From a virus: 64,000 nucleotides of DNA. The translations under genes and the position numbers were made by a program. The notes under the pieces are model-generated. The model saw only the letters and a list, made by a program, of their open reading frames with translations. It made no database searches and was not told where the DNA came from. The stretch lies in the IMG/VR virus record IMGVR_UViG_3300027734_002590, positions 37,663-101,662 of that record; one strand, given 5' to 3'. Position 1 is the first letter of the stretch. Every line of letters starts with the position of its first letter. Below are positions 7,536 through 16,357 of this stretch, piece after piece.

Positions 7536-9460
7536 GTTGTTTCCTTGAACTCTGCATCAATGGTAGTACTTTCATCTCGATTTTCATCTCGACCGGGTTT
7601 GGCTCCTCGATCCATACTAGTTTCTTGTTTATTAGCTTCTTGAGCTTCAACCATTTTTTGCATGAATGTTTTATGCCATTCTTTTAGTTCGTCTTGAATT
7701 TTTTCGATTGATGCCTTATTGCTACCTTTGCAAACTTCTTTGGCACGTTCAATTGCTGATCTTGCATCGCCTTCTTCGTCGAGAGCAACACCCTTCTCGC
7801 CTAGTTCTTTGATTTGTTTTTCAATCATACCAGACAATACATCAGTTTCGTTACGTAAGTTGATAAGCTCAATTTGTTTCTTATCTTCTTCTGCATTGGC
7901 TTCAGCATCTTGTACCATTTTCTCGATCTCGTCATCGCTAAGACCTGAGCTAGCTTTGATTGTAATCTTTTTCTCTTTGCCTGTTTTCTTATCCTTAGCA
8001 TTTACGTCAAGGATACCGTTGGCATCAATATCAAAAGAAACTTCAATCTGTGCCATACCTCGTGGTGCAGGATCGATACCTTCTAGATTAAATTCACCTA
8101 GTAATTTATTACCAGAAACTAAATCACGTTCACCCTGGTACACCTTAATAGTTACAGCTGGCTGGTTGTCCTCAGCAGTACTAAACGATTGGCTATGCTT
8201 AGTTGGAATAGTTGTATTCTTCTTAATCATTTTAGTCATTACACCGCCTTGGGTTTCGATACCCAATGATAGTGGAGTAACGTCTAGTAGTAAAACGTCT
8301 GTACGTCCACCACTGAGTACTTGTCCCTGGATAGCGGCCCCAACGGCAACTGCCTCGTCTGGGTTAACATCTTTACGTGGTGCTTTACCAAATAGTTTTT
8401 CAACTTCTTCTTGCACCTTTGGCATGCGAGTCTGTCCGCCAACCAAAATTACTTCGTCAATATCTGAAGGACCAACATTTGCATCTTTCATAGCAGTCAT
8501 GCATGGCTTTAGTGAACGCTGGATTAAATCATCTACTAAATTTTCTAACTTGGCACGAGTCAACTTAACGTTCAAGTGTTTAGGACCAGTTGCATCTGCG
8601 GTGATGTATGGCAGGTTAACATCTGTTTGTGCTGAACTTGAAAGTTCGATCTTAGCCTTTTCGGCGGCTTCTTTTAAACGCTGGAGTGCCAAAACATCTT
8701 TCTTAAGATCAACGCCGTTGTCTTTCTTAAATTCATCGACTAGGTAATCCATAATGCGTTGGTCAAAGTCTTCACCACCTAAAAACGTATCGCCATTGGT
8801 GCTGAGAACTTCAATTTGTTTATCACCGTCGACTGAAGCAATTTCAATGATAGACACATCAAAAGTACCACCACCAAGGTCATACACAGCAATCTTACGA
8901 TCTCTTTTATCATTTTTATCTACTCCATAAGCTAACGCGGCCGCAGTTGGCTCGTTAATAATACGTAGTACTTCTAGGCCTGCAATCTTGCCAGCATCTT
9001 TAGTTGCTTGACGCTGACTATCATTAAAGTAAGCTGGTACAGTAATAACTGCCTGTGTTACTTCTTCGCCAAGATAGTCTTCAGCGGTCTTTTTCATCTT
9101 GCGCAGAATTTCAGCTGAAATTTGCGGTGGTGCTAATTTTTGTCCATTAGCCTCAACCCAAGCATCACCGTTCTCTGCTTGAATGATTGTGTAGGGCATC
9201 AGGTCAATATCTTTTTGAACTTCTTTTTCACTGAACTTGCGACCAATAAGGCGCTTAACAGCATAAAGAGTATTTTTCGGATTTGTTACTGCTTGACGTT
9301 TGGCTGTTGCGCCAACTAACACTTCATCGTTAGTGTAAGCAATAATTGAGGGGGTTGTTCTTGCGCCTTCGCTATTTTCTAAAACTTTAGAATTTGCACC
9401 ATCAATAATGGCTACACAAGAGTTGGTTGTACCTAAATCGATACCTATAATTTTTGACAT
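7532..9460 (-). CDS. dnaK: Molecular chaperone DnaK (Hsp70)
   Basis: 642 aa, full cellular length. It opens with [15 protein letters not shown]. Other ATPase motifs are [28 protein letters not shown] and [13 protein letters not shown]. The substrate-binding domain contains [20 protein letters not shown]. The lid is complete and ends [11 protein letters not shown], close to the bacterial tail that binds co-chaperones. It should work with host DnaJ/GrpE, since neither is in the window. Ribosome site TTAAAGGAG. The 20-base leader before ATG is shared with the Hsp20 gene at 45075. A sigma70-type and a late-type promoter overlap upstream. A complete DnaK in a phage is unusual. Confidence 0.97.
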   Translation of the reverse strand: MSKIIGIDLGTTNSCVAIIDGANSKVLENSEGARTTPSIIAYTNDEVLVGATAKRQAVTNPKNTLYAVKRLIGRKFSEKEVQKDIDLMPYTIIQAENGDAWVEANGQKLAPPQISAEILRKMKKTAEDYLGEEVTQAVITVPAYFNDSQRQATKDAGKIAGLEVLRIINEPTAAALAYGVDKNDKRDRKIAVYDLGGGTFDVSIIEIASVDGDKQIEVLSTNGDTFLGGEDFDQRIMDYLVDEFKKDNGVDLKKDVLALQRLKEAAEKAKIELSSSAQTDVNLPYITADATGPKHLNVKLTRAKLENLVDDLIQRSLKPCMTAMKDANVGPSDIDEVILVGGQTRMPKVQEEVEKLFGKAPRKDVNPDEAVAVGAAIQGQVLSGGRTDVLLLDVTPLSLGIETQGGVMTKMIKKNTTIPTKHSQSFSTAEDNQPAVTIKVYQGERDLVSGNKLLGEFNLEGIDPAPRGMAQIEVSFDIDANGILDVNAKDKKTGKEKKITIKASSGLSDDEIEKMVQDAEANAEEDKKQIELINLRNETDVLSGMIEKQIKELGEKGVALDEEGDARSAIERAKEVCKGSNKASIEKIQDELKEWHKTFMQKMVEAQEANKQETSMDRGAKPGRDENRDESTTIDAEFKETT

Positions 9461-9517
9461 ATTTTTCTCCTTTAATAAGCAAGTCTATCAACGACCCTTA
9501 CGGCGCCATCGATAATA

Positions 9518-9553
9518 TATTTATATTATACAATCTTGCAGTTTTTAATACAA
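9518..9553 (-). promoter_or_regulatory. Overlapping sigma70 and late-type promoters of dnaK
   Basis: TTGTAT, 17 bases, TATAAT (9525-9530) overlaps TATAAATA at 9518-9525 on the minus strand. The chaperone gene could therefore be read both early and late. Confidence 0.6.
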
Positions 9554-9570
9554 GTATGTATCATATTTTT

Positions 9571-9645
9571 TGGCGGGCCCTGCAGGAATTGAACCCACAT
9601 CGCATGGTTCGAAGCCACGTATTCTATCCATTGAACTAAGGGCCC
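9571..9645 (-). tRNA. tRNA-Arg (UCG)
   Basis: Full cloverleaf with a perfect 7-bp acceptor stem GGGCCCT/AGGGCCC, loop CTTCGAA giving anticodon UCG, and encoded CCA. Its 5' end overlaps the stop codon of the DUF5672-like gene by 10 bases. Confidence 0.92.
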
Positions 9646-10493
9646 GTATAACCGTAAACAGTTATCATTTTTTGCAATTCCCAAATGTCGACATCTGGGT
9701 GAGCTAGCGGAATTCTCCATCGGCATTGATCCCAACATGCATCGGTCCAGCCGTGACTAACTTTGTTGGCCTGTATCATAAATTCTCGCAAACGATCGAG
9801 TTCTCCCCAGGCCCAAAGGTGGTATGGAAATGTGTACATGTTTCGATGATACACACTAAACTCGTTATCTATACTATCCAACCAACGAAGTGTTTCTTCT
9901 TTACTAAGGTATTCGGGGATCATACTATGACCGTGGAATCCAAAACTAGGATGTTTTTTAACTGGTTCAGTTACTGAAAATTGTGCCGCAAGATCCACGG
10001 GCGGGTACTTAATGCCTTGACTTTCTAAATACGCACGACTACTGAGACTAATAACTTGATCTTCCAACATACCTATATCGCCGTCATCGACTTGCGGGCA
10101 GTTAGGAGTAAGGTCTAGTAGTTTTTTACTGCGCAAACTAAATCCGCCATTACCGATAGTCCACACATCATTTTTAAGCCAAGGCGCACCTATATAATCA
10201 TATTGTAAAAATTCATCTGTCCAGTATTCAGAATTAACTGGAAAGCCGTCGTACTGAACAAATAGAGCCCAACTGGTTGTAACATATTTGCCAACTTCTT
10301 GTAAACAGATGCGGGAATGTTCTATTCCATTAAATTTGTTTACCTTTACAAATGTATCACACGGATAAAAATCTTGATCGCTAAAGATTAGAATTTTGGC
10401 TTCGGGGAATATTTTTTTAGTGTAATCTAAGGCTATAGATGTTGCATTGTAGTTAAGACTATCTATTGCAACAATCGTTAAATCTTTTAACAT
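9636..10493 (-). CDS. DUF5672-like glycosyltransferase
   Basis: 285 aa. Features of this GT-like family are visible: LIFSDQDFYP, WALFVQYDGFPVN, YDYIGAPW, IGNGGFSLRSKKLLDL and a C-terminal HLWAWGELDR. It is expected to be a cytoplasmic transferase acting on surface glycans. Its last codons and TAG lie inside the tRNA-Arg gene, so RNA processing would clip the message end. It overlaps the upstream methyltransferase gene by about 7 bases. Confidence 0.75.
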   Translation of the reverse strand: MLKDLTIVAIDSLNYNATSIALDYTKKIFPEAKILIFSDQDFYPCDTFVKVNKFNGIEHSRICLQEVGKYVTTSWALFVQYDGFPVNSEYWTDEFLQYDYIGAPWLKNDVWTIGNGGFSLRSKKLLDLTPNCPQVDDGDIGMLEDQVISLSSRAYLESQGIKYPPVDLAAQFSVTEPVKKHPSFGFHGHSMIPEYLSKEETLRWLDSIDNEFSVYHRNMYTFPYHLWAWGELDRLREFMIQANKVSHGWTDACWDQCRWRIPLAHPDVDIWELQKMITVYGYTGP

Positions 10494-11065
10494 CTTTCAA
10501 TAACAAGTAAACCGTGATTGTTGTCATACTGTTCTTTAATACGCCAGTTTGAATTCTGTTTTAAAAAATTACGAATTGCTTCCATAATTCCTGGCAAGGA
10601 GTCATCAAACTCTCCGCGTTCATCACCGCCGCGCTCTCCGTACTTTTCAGTATCATGAAATACAATATACTTTTTAACAAGGTTTCCGTTGTTCTTAAGT
10701 TCTTGTCCCACAGCGTTTCCGTTATGTAATGCATCAATAAACAACATATCGCATTCGGGGATATAAAACTCCGGGTCAGTAGTATTTTGAATTGTTAAGG
10801 TCCAATCCCATTTTAAATTTTTTACTGTATTAATTAACGGATCAAGTTCTGGATATTGTAAAATATCAAAGCTTCTCATCCACTTAGGTTCTGTAGATAA
10901 AAATGCCCAGGTGCTAGTTCCTGTAGCAACTCCAAACTCGCAAATGCTTTCGCACTCGCTTCCTAATCGTTGTAGTGTTGCTAAGTGTTCATTAATTTCG
11001 TACGGTGGAGCATTTTTAAGATACTCTACGTGTTGTTTTACTTCTTCAATTGTATTAAATGACAT
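10487..11065 (-). CDS. Class I SAM methyltransferase (cephalosporin-hydroxylase-like)
   Basis: 192 aa from the ATG at 11065; a GTG at 11077 overlapping the preceding stop is an alternative. The SAM-binding core is seen as ICEFGVATGTSTWAF, with CDMLFIDALHNGNAVGQEL for the post-core strand and YIVFHDTEKYGERGG after it. This D-x-L-H-x-G arrangement is seen in methyltransferases acting on sugars. In a run of glycan genes, so a sugar O-methyltransferase is the best guess. Confidence 0.75.
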   Translation of the reverse strand: MSFNTIEEVKQHVEYLKNAPPYEINEHLATLQRLGSECESICEFGVATGTSTWAFLSTEPKWMRSFDILQYPELDPLINTVKNLKWDWTLTIQNTTDPEFYIPECDMLFIDALHNGNAVGQELKNNGNLVKKYIVFHDTEKYGERGGDERGEFDDSLPGIMEAIRNFLKQNSNWRIKEQYDNNHGLLVIERC

Positions 11066-11073
11066 TGTTGTTC

Positions 11074-11598
11074 TCACTGTTTAATTCCGTCATCCTTGCC
11101 CCATGTAAACACTTGTTGAGGAGGAGTAAACAAAGTTTGATGACTTATTTTTCTTGCCACGTGCCATAGTAACGTACTATCGCTTTTCCATGTTTCGACA
11201 ATTTCAAAACCGTTTAGTTTAAAAAAAGAAAGTATAGCATCAGCATTAGTTACATGGATTCCGTGATTATTATAATTTTCTACAGGAGCATGGCCTATAA
11301 AATACCCACCGACTTTAACCATCCTTGCGGCATTACTATATGCCTTGTGTGCATCCCAGACATGCTCGATTGTGCCTAAATTAAAAACAGTATCCCATTG
11401 TTGATCCATATGACTTAAATCATCTTGTAGGTCAACATTATAATCACCGTTGTCTAGGTCGAGCGTTTTGTATTCAGTGGAACCAAATACTGTCTGGGCA
11501 TCACCTATTTCACTATCTTGGCGCCCTAACATGAGCATCTTGCCCTTGCAATATGGTCTTAATTTTGTATAAAATAAATGATGCTCTTTAATTAACAT
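11074..11598 (-). CDS. SAM-dependent methyltransferase
   Basis: 174 aa. The longer frame extends into the tRNA-Thr, so the ATG at 11598 is chosen. Motifs: MLMLGRQDSEIGDAQ (glycine-loop variant), KTLDLDNGDYNVDLQ, TVFNLGTIEHVWDAHKAY and MVKVGGYFIGHAPV, as in Methyltransf_11-like enzymes. Probably modifies a glycan with the neighbouring transferases. Lies just downstream of tRNA-Thr on the same strand and may be read from the same transcript. Confidence 0.75.
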   Translation of the reverse strand: MLIKEHHLFYTKLRPYCKGKMLMLGRQDSEIGDAQTVFGSTEYKTLDLDNGDYNVDLQDDLSHMDQQWDTVFNLGTIEHVWDAHKAYSNAARMVKVGGYFIGHAPVENYNNHGIHVTNADAILSFFKLNGFEIVETWKSDSTLLWHVARKISHQTLFTPPQQVFTWGKDDGIKQ

Positions 11599-11619
11599 AA
11601 TAACCTTAAATGAAAATGC

Positions 11620-11697
11620 TGGTGCCCCCACACGGACTCGAACCGCGGACCTACGGTTTACAAAACCGTTGCTCTACCAACTGAGCTATAAGGGCGC
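11620..11697 (-). tRNA. tRNA-Thr (UGU), first copy
   Basis: Canonical D arm AGCTCAGTTGGTAGAGC, anticodon loop TTTGTAA in a perfect ACGGT/ACCGT stem, T arm with TTCGAGT, encoded CCA. The acceptor stem has G:G and T:T mismatches, so it is somewhat degenerate. Confidence 0.88.
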
Positions 11698-11718
11698 ATC
11701 TTTACTTATTTCTAAATA

Positions 11719-11815
11719 TGGTACGGCTGGGAGGTTTCGAACCTCCAAAGGCGATGACTAAGTCGATGCCCCGTCCTGCTTAACGCAGAGGTCTGCCTAT
11801 TCCACTTACAGCCGC
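11719..11815 (-). tRNA. Long-variable-arm tRNA, Leu-like, aberrant anticodon loop
   Basis: 97 bases, acceptor GCGGCTG/CAGCCGT, T arm GGAGG-TTCGAAA-CCTCC, discriminator A and CCA. The variable arm is about 27 bases. The only well-paired anticodon stem gives loop CGTTAAG: position 33 is G instead of U and the nominal anticodon is UUA, which would read UAA. Isotype cannot be assigned safely. Confidence 0.6.
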
Positions 11816-11866
11816 ATATATAATTATACGTAATTCTAAAAATATAAGCAACCATTGACTAGACTA

Positions 11867-11873
11867 TTAAATA
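11867..11873 (+). promoter_or_regulatory. Late-type promoter, leaderless (TTAAATA-N5-ATG)
   Basis: TTAAATA ends five bases before the ATG at 11879. Same spacing as the promoters of 13098, 16328, 19030, 20557, 35350, 51176 and 63790. Confidence 0.65.
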
Positions 11874-11878
11874 TTCAC

Positions 11879-12499
11879 ATGAAAACATTACACGAAATCA
11901 ACAACGAACTAAAAGCTCTATACGGTGAAACCAGTTTAGATTTTACCGATAAGAGTGCAGATTCCGGGCATAGCTACTTGTCTTTTTATGAAAAATACTT
12001 CCAACCAAAACGAACTGACGAAATCCGTATGTTAGAAATTGGCATCAGTATTGGCGGAAGTGCCTACTTGTGGGGGCAGTATTTTACTAATTTTGATTAT
12101 TATAGTTTTGACATTGCTGGAGGTTATGCTGTATTAAGACCTTTCCAAGCGGAAATTGAAGCTGACGAGCGTATTAGTTTGTATTGGGGGTGTAGTGCGT
12201 TTGATCCAGAACTGGCAAAGCAGTTTGGTGAAGAGACAATGGACTTCATTATTGATGACGGTGACCACAGAGCAAATAGCCAGTGGCAAACGTTTCAAAA
12301 CTATTGGCCTCGATTAGCCAAAGGTGGAGTCTATTTTGTTGAAGATGTTGTAAACACCGAAACAGCCAAAAACTTTATTCCCCATTTAGAGAACTATCTT
12401 AAAGGCCGAGGTGATCAGTTTGAGATTGATACCTATTATGGTACACGTATCGCCGAAGGTAGACTTGACGATATTATTATTGCTATTACAAAAAATTAA
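11879..12499 (+). CDS. SAM methyltransferase / cephalosporin-hydroxylase-like
   Basis: 206 aa from the ATG at 11879 chosen by the promoter spacing; a TTG at 11855 would extend it. Core: EIRMLEIGISIGGSAYLWGQ, then DYYSFDIAGG, MDFIIDDGDHRANSQWQTF and LAKGGVYFVEDV. This is the pattern of macrolide and sugar O-methyltransferases related to cephalosporin hydroxylase. Plus strand, convergent with the oxygenase gene, overlapping it by four bases. Likely modifies a surface or virion glycan. Confidence 0.75.
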   Translation: MKTLHEINNELKALYGETSLDFTDKSADSGHSYLSFYEKYFQPKRTDEIRMLEIGISIGGSAYLWGQYFTNFDYYSFDIAGGYAVLRPFQAEIEADERISLYWGCSAFDPELAKQFGEETMDFIIDDGDHRANSQWQTFQNYWPRLAKGGVYFVEDVVNTETAKNFIPHLENYLKGRGDQFEIDTYYGTRIAEGRLDDIIIAITKN

Positions 12500-13098
12500 A
12501 TAACATCAAAGTTTATAATGCATCGGATGTCGCTAGTCGGCCCCGAGCTTGAATGATAGTATCTGCCATCAAATAAGACACATCGACCTTTCTTAGGACT
12601 AATGCGCTGTTTTACAGGCCATTGTACTCGAGAATAATCACTTCCAATTGGGACGTCATTGAACGTCTTATCAAAAATAAATGTATCTCCGTCTGTGTCG
12701 TTGACGTAGTAAAGACACACTAGATGATCCTTGCCAAAGTCCACATGAACGTTATCGTACTCTTTACGTAGTTTATCTGCTAGTGGGATATGCATAAAAC
12801 TACGGGCTTGTATAATCATTTTTGGAGTGACATTAATCTTAGCAAACGCTTCAAACATTAAAGGTAGCGTGAGATTATAAAGCGGACTTCGGATGCCACC
12901 AGAATCAACATCAAAAAAGATATGGCTTAACCCTGGGGTTAAGCCATTGATGTTTTTCATAGCCTTTGGGTCATTAACATCCAGCGCAATATCACGCTGG
13001 AAATGCCAAGGAGCATTTTGGTTAGTTAGTTCGTGTTCAATAAGGTCTTGATACCCTTTGCTGATCACATCGTCAATTACGTATATTTGATTTAGCAT
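12496..13098 (-). CDS. 2-oxoglutarate/Fe(II)-dependent oxygenase
   Basis: 200 aa. Double-stranded beta-helix signature: DNVHVDFGKDHLVCLYYVND supplies H-x-D, and KKGRCVLFDGRYYHSSSGP plus DIRCIINFDV supply the distal His and Arg for 2-oxoglutarate. Such enzymes hydroxylate proteins, bases or small molecules. T4-like phages often carry several. The ATG lies five bases downstream of TAAATA, so a leaderless late message is expected. Confidence 0.82.
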   Translation of the reverse strand: MLNQIYVIDDVISKGYQDLIEHELTNQNAPWHFQRDIALDVNDPKAMKNINGLTPGLSHIFFDVDSGGIRSPLYNLTLPLMFEAFAKINVTPKMIIQARSFMHIPLADKLRKEYDNVHVDFGKDHLVCLYYVNDTDGDTFIFDKTFNDVPIGSDYSRVQWPVKQRISPKKGRCVLFDGRYYHSSSGPTSDIRCIINFDVI

Positions 13099-13103
13099 AA
13101 GGG

Positions 13104-13109
13104 TATTTA
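13104..13109 (-). promoter_or_regulatory. Late-type promoter, leaderless
   Basis: Minus-strand GTAAATACCCTT then ATG at 13098: TAAATA, five bases, start codon. Confidence 0.65.
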
Positions 13110-13116
13110 CGGACTG

Positions 13117-13695
13117 TTAGATTAGGCCTTCTTGATTTAGAACAATCTCAACTTCGGTTGGAAGTTCAATCTCAGTTCTAACATTCAACTCAAGAATCTC
13201 ATCGTTGATTCTTTGTTTGGATTTTTTCAAATCCAATACTTGAGCTTTGAAACCACTAATCTGTTCTTGTGTCAAGACACCTGTGCTAACGGTATCGCTA
13301 TAGCCATAAAGGCTACGACGGCTGTTCTCGCCTTTTTCGGCTTTAAGTTTTTCAACTTTACCGTTGATAACCACCATGCTGTCTTGCACAGCATCTGCCT
13401 GTACAAGGGTAGCCAGTTGACCTAAACGCTTATCAATGTAAGCGGCCTTGGCCAGTCGATCGTTAATACCACTCATGGCATTAGCAGAGCCCACTAGGCT
13501 ACGGATGTCATACAGACATGCTGTTAGACTTGCACGACGATTGTCGCTATTGATTGTGTTGGCATTTGCTTTAGCCAATACTTCTGCTGTATCTTCAAAC
13601 TCGTTAAGTTCTGCCTTAACAGTTACCTCAACAGCCTTGATTGCATCTTGGATGCCAGACTGGAGTGCGGATGCTTTACGTAGGGTTACTTTCAT
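13117..13695 (-). CDS. Hypothetical helical protein, 192 aa
   Basis: The frame is open to 13776, but the ATG at 13695 has AAAGGAAAAG upstream and removes an implausible N-terminus. The protein starts MKVTLRKASALQSGIQDAI and is almost wholly alpha-helical with heptad-like runs (ISGFKAQVLDLKKSKQRIND), ending in an acidic beta tail. Highly charged and soluble. Function unknown; it is the first gene after the large non-coding region, whose transcript may form its leader. Confidence 0.75.
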   Translation of the reverse strand: MKVTLRKASALQSGIQDAIKAVEVTVKAELNEFEDTAEVLAKANANTINSDNRRASLTACLYDIRSLVGSANAMSGINDRLAKAAYIDKRLGQLATLVQADAVQDSMVVINGKVEKLKAEKGENSRRSLYGYSDTVSTGVLTQEQISGFKAQVLDLKKSKQRINDEILELNVRTEIELPTEVEIVLNQEGLI

Positions 13696-13744
13696 TTCTT
13701 TTCCTTTACAATTAACAAACAATAAAAACGGTAAGATAAACAGC

Positions 13745-14331
13745 AAGCGAATAGCTGGACAATATGCAACTGTCAAGCGATCCAGCGATTAACCTTCACT
13801 TACAACTATCAACAAACAGAGAACCTAATATTGCCGGGTGACAATGGACAGAGCTTTCGCTGATTGGTCCCGGAGCACTAAGTTACGGAGGCTATCAAGC
13901 CAATTGTTCAGTAAAAGATTTCAAGTCTTTAACTGTTGTGCTACTCCTCATCTCCGTCTACCTTACCGGAAAACCGAGCAAGCTCGATTTTCAAAACCTT
14001 ATAGGTGCTCTCTGTGGCGCTTGAATCCGCGGTAGCCCAACTCTTCATGGCCGGTCCTTGTACATGGTCGACATTGACAAGTATTTCGGTGTTCCATTGT
14101 AGCTACTCAGAAAGCACGTATAAAGTGTCTAGCTACTCACACCACATGAGCCCTAGACTGAGTTGTTACCCTGTCCACACGTTTTAGTCTTCTGGAAGGA
14201 CTGTAGTTGTCCACCTAATGCGTTCCCGCCACTCCACCACAGAGTACGGATGGTCATAGCACTACATACCCAGCACTCTTTATGGTGACTGCCCCACCCT
14301 CCTTCAGTAACGGGCAGGAGTGCCCGGGTTA
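13745..14331. ncRNA. Candidate large structured RNA in a 636-base gene-free stretch
   Basis: No credible coding frame between 13696 and 14331. Several helices are visible. GCTGGA/TCCAGC pairs 13754 with 13786. CCGGG/CCCGG (13834/13873) closes a longer hairpin. CAGT-A-AAAGA pairs with TCTTT-A-ACTG around 13910-13935. GAAAA-CGAGC pairs with GCTCG-TTTTC at about 13968-13992. GTCTAG/CTAGAC lies near 14128-14158. CGGGCA/TGCCCG is at 14311-14326. The helix near 13980 gains a G:U pair on the minus strand, favouring minus transcription in line with flanking genes. Another helix near 14186-14203 fits the plus strand better, so the strand is unresolved. Size and phage/tRNA context recall GOLLD and ROOL RNAs, but no match was tested. 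Confidence 0.4.
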
Positions 14332-15216
14332 TTACAAGTATGTTCCGTCTTTTAAGAACTGAACATAATCTTCTATTCCTTCGCTAACTGTTCTACATAG
14401 TGTAACGTCAAAACCTGATTTTGTCAATGCCGTTGTGTCTGCTTTGGTATCTATTTGATACTGTTTGGACAAATCACTTGGCATATCGATGTAATCAAAA
14501 TAAACTTCTTGGTCGACATGTTTTGCCAATTCTCTAGCAACACGTTCGAAACTCTCACTTCGGCCTGTGCCCAAATCGTAAGTACCCGGTTTAAAGTCTT
14601 CAATAAAATGCCAACAAGCACGACACACATCTTCAACATAGATAAAATCTCTATAGTATTGATCGCTATCTTTAAAGATCTTGATGCTACCTGTTTCTTG
14701 TATTTGGTTATACCAATTTAGCATGGTAGATGCCATTCGACCTTTATGATATTCATTAGGACCATATACGTTAAAGAAACGTAGTACCGCTACAGAATTA
14801 TCTAATTCGTTTTCGCTCATTTGTTTGCTAAACGCATATTGGTTTAGCGGGCCGTTTCCGTTACCATACACAGCCGCAGAGCTTGCAAACACAAACGGAA
14901 TCTGAACTCTCCGTGCAAAGTTAGCCCATTGGCGTGTGCTTAGTACATTGGTCTTGTAAACGCTTGCCCAGTCATTAGCCAACGTGTTACTGTTAGCACC
15001 TAGGTGAATGATACCTTGTATACTACCAGGACTAAATGCCTCTACTATTTCCATTTCGTTAGTAGATATGATCCCACAACTTTTACCAACTAGGTTCTTA
15101 TATTGTTCTGGGTGTGGCATATCATCGACAGCAAGAATGTCTGTAATCCCAATGCTGTTGAGATGGCCTACCATTGCGCTACCAATAAAACCACCTGCTC
15201 CTGTAACAACTATCAT
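14332..15216 (-). CDS. hldD: ADP-L-glycero-D-manno-heptose 6-epimerase-like SDR
   Basis: 294 aa extended SDR: IVVTGAGGFIGSAMVGHLNS (NAD(P) loop), SSAAVYG, active-site Y-x-x-x-K in NQYAFSKQM, and LRFFNVYGPNEYHKGRMAS, which is the HldD-type substrate signature. It would epimerise ADP-heptose for LPS inner core. Full length. Ribosome site CAGGAG. Context is a glycan-modification region, so it may supply heptose to the phage-encoded transferases. Confidence 0.85.
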   Translation of the reverse strand: MIVVTGAGGFIGSAMVGHLNSIGITDILAVDDMPHPEQYKNLVGKSCGIISTNEMEIVEAFSPGSIQGIIHLGANSNTLANDWASVYKTNVLSTRQWANFARRVQIPFVFASSAAVYGNGNGPLNQYAFSKQMSENELDNSVAVLRFFNVYGPNEYHKGRMASTMLNWYNQIQETGSIKIFKDSDQYYRDFIYVEDVCRACWHFIEDFKPGTYDLGTGRSESFERVARELAKHVDQEVYFDYIDMPSDLSKQYQIDTKADTTALTKSGFDVTLCRTVSEGIEDYVQFLKDGTYL

Positions 15217-15255
15217 GCTATCTCCTGAATTTTTATATAGTATAACATCTTTGTT

Positions 15256-15261
15256 TAAATA
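15256..15261 (+). promoter_or_regulatory. Late-type promoter
   Basis: GTTTAAATATG: TAAATA ends eight bases before the ATG at 15270 and overlaps an upstream in-frame ATG at 15261, which argues for the downstream start. Confidence 0.5.
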
Positions 15262-15269
15262 TGTCTACT

Positions 15270-15896
15270 ATGAAAACAGACAATATCGGTGTATTTCCAC
15301 TCTTTGCTTGGCCATTAATGCGCCATACCTTAGAACAGGATCAATCAAATTCAGCTATAGATTATATTGCTAATAACGAAGAACTAAGATCAAATCAGGG
15401 TAATTTAATACATCCAAGTATTGAAATACTTGAGCGTCCAGAATTAGCTCTTCTAAAACAAGACATACTAGAACATGTTGACTTTTTTGCTAAACAAGTT
15501 TTATGCTATGTTGATGTCGAAGTTGAATTACTGCAAAGCTGGATTAACGTGACTCCACCTGGGATGATTCATCATGTCCATAGTCATCGAAACTCGATTA
15601 TATCAGGTACTTACTATCCGTTTGGTACAGATAAAAGTCCTATTGTATTTCACAATCCCAACAACTTTCAATTCCAACCAAACACAGATGATTCTAATCA
15701 AAGTCCATTAGGAATGATCAGTAGAAACTGCATATTTGTTAATCCGGGCCCTGGCGAATTAATGCTGTGGCTAAGTCCTCTCAGCCACGAAGTGCGTGAA
15801 AACAAAAGCGATAAAGACCGACTTAGTCTTAGCTTTAATGTGATGATTAGAGGGTTTGTTGGCCACAAAGAAAGTCTAAGCGGGGTCAGTCTTTAA
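15270..15896 (+). CDS. 2OG/Fe(II) oxygenase-like protein (TIGR02466-type)
   Basis: 208 aa from ATG 15270. N-terminus NIGVFPLFAWPLMRHTL is typical of the family I know as TIGR02466. The beta-helix core has TPPGMIHHVHSHRNSIISG for the first metal ligands, NPGPGELMLWLSPLSHEV for the distal His, and RLSLSFNVMI for the cosubstrate Arg. Predicted hydroxylase of unknown substrate. Convergent with the acetyltransferase gene, overlapping by 21 bases. Confidence 0.75.
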   Translation: MKTDNIGVFPLFAWPLMRHTLEQDQSNSAIDYIANNEELRSNQGNLIHPSIEILERPELALLKQDILEHVDFFAKQVLCYVDVEVELLQSWINVTPPGMIHHVHSHRNSIISGTYYPFGTDKSPIVFHNPNNFQFQPNTDDSNQSPLGMISRNCIFVNPGPGELMLWLSPLSHEVRENKSDKDRLSLSFNVMIRGFVGHKESLSGVSL

Positions 15897-16328
15897 TACC
15901 TGATACTCGTAGTTAATACTTTCATCATTTTCGCGAAAAATCTCGGCGCCGTTCTTAAGATGGAATCTACGTGCCATTTCTGATTTAGGACTGAGTGTTA
16001 CAAAACGTGTAACATTAGGGAATTGTTCTTTGATTTGGTCAACTGTTTGCATTAACAGTTCTTTGCCCGCACCCGGAGCATAACTCCAAATAGTATAAAA
16101 TATAGCAGTTGTCGGAGCAAGTGCTTCTTGTGTTAGTTCTGCTACACTACTCGGAACTTGGTCGCATAGGCTTACGCACACCATAGCTTGGGGATCTTCT
16201 CCTTCGATCAGGCCACTAACAAAACGATTTGGACTTACTCTAAAATCAACAGGAATTTCTGGACGTACAGGATCATCCTTAATGAATTCAAGTAACGGAT
16301 CAGTAATGTCTGTAATAAATTTTAGCAT
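15876..16328 (-). CDS. GNAT-family N-acetyltransferase-like
   Basis: 150 aa from the ATG at 16328, chosen because TATAAATA ends exactly five bases upstream. The frame is open further but overlaps the preceding gene. A GNAT-like core is suggested by PTTAIFYTIWSYAPGAGKEL (acetyl-CoA loop region), VTRFVTLSPKSEMARRFHLK and GAEIFRENDESINYEYQV at the C-terminus. Motif A is weak, so the family call is moderate and the substrate unknown. Confidence 0.65.
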   Translation of the reverse strand: MLKFITDITDPLLEFIKDDPVRPEIPVDFRVSPNRFVSGLIEGEDPQAMVCVSLCDQVPSSVAELTQEALAPTTAIFYTIWSYAPGAGKELLMQTVDQIKEQFPNVTRFVTLSPKSEMARRFHLKNGAEIFRENDESINYEYQVLKTDPA

Positions 16329-16333
16329 ATACA

Positions 16334-16341
16334 TATTTATA
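16334..16341 (-). promoter_or_regulatory. Exact T4-type late promoter TATAAATA
   Basis: Minus-strand TATAAATA followed by TGTAT and ATG at 16328. Full eight-base match to the T4 late consensus with the leaderless five-base spacing. Confidence 0.75.
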
Positions 16342-16357
16342 TACCCACTTAAAAAAA

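Noticed and set aside
7719-8747. 342-aa plus-strand frame opposite dnaK
   Set aside because: Antisense shadow of the highly conserved dnaK codons; Ser/Leu/Pro-rich with no motif and no ribosome site.
11719-11815. Genetic recoding by a UAA suppressor tRNA
   Set aside because: TAA, TAG and TGA all serve as ordinary stops in the window and no gene contains an in-frame stop, so recoding is not supported.
13696-14331. RNase P RNA or group I intron in the gene-free region
   Set aside because: The universally conserved RNase P blocks and intron P7/P-Q-R-S signatures were not found by eye; no split gene flanks it.
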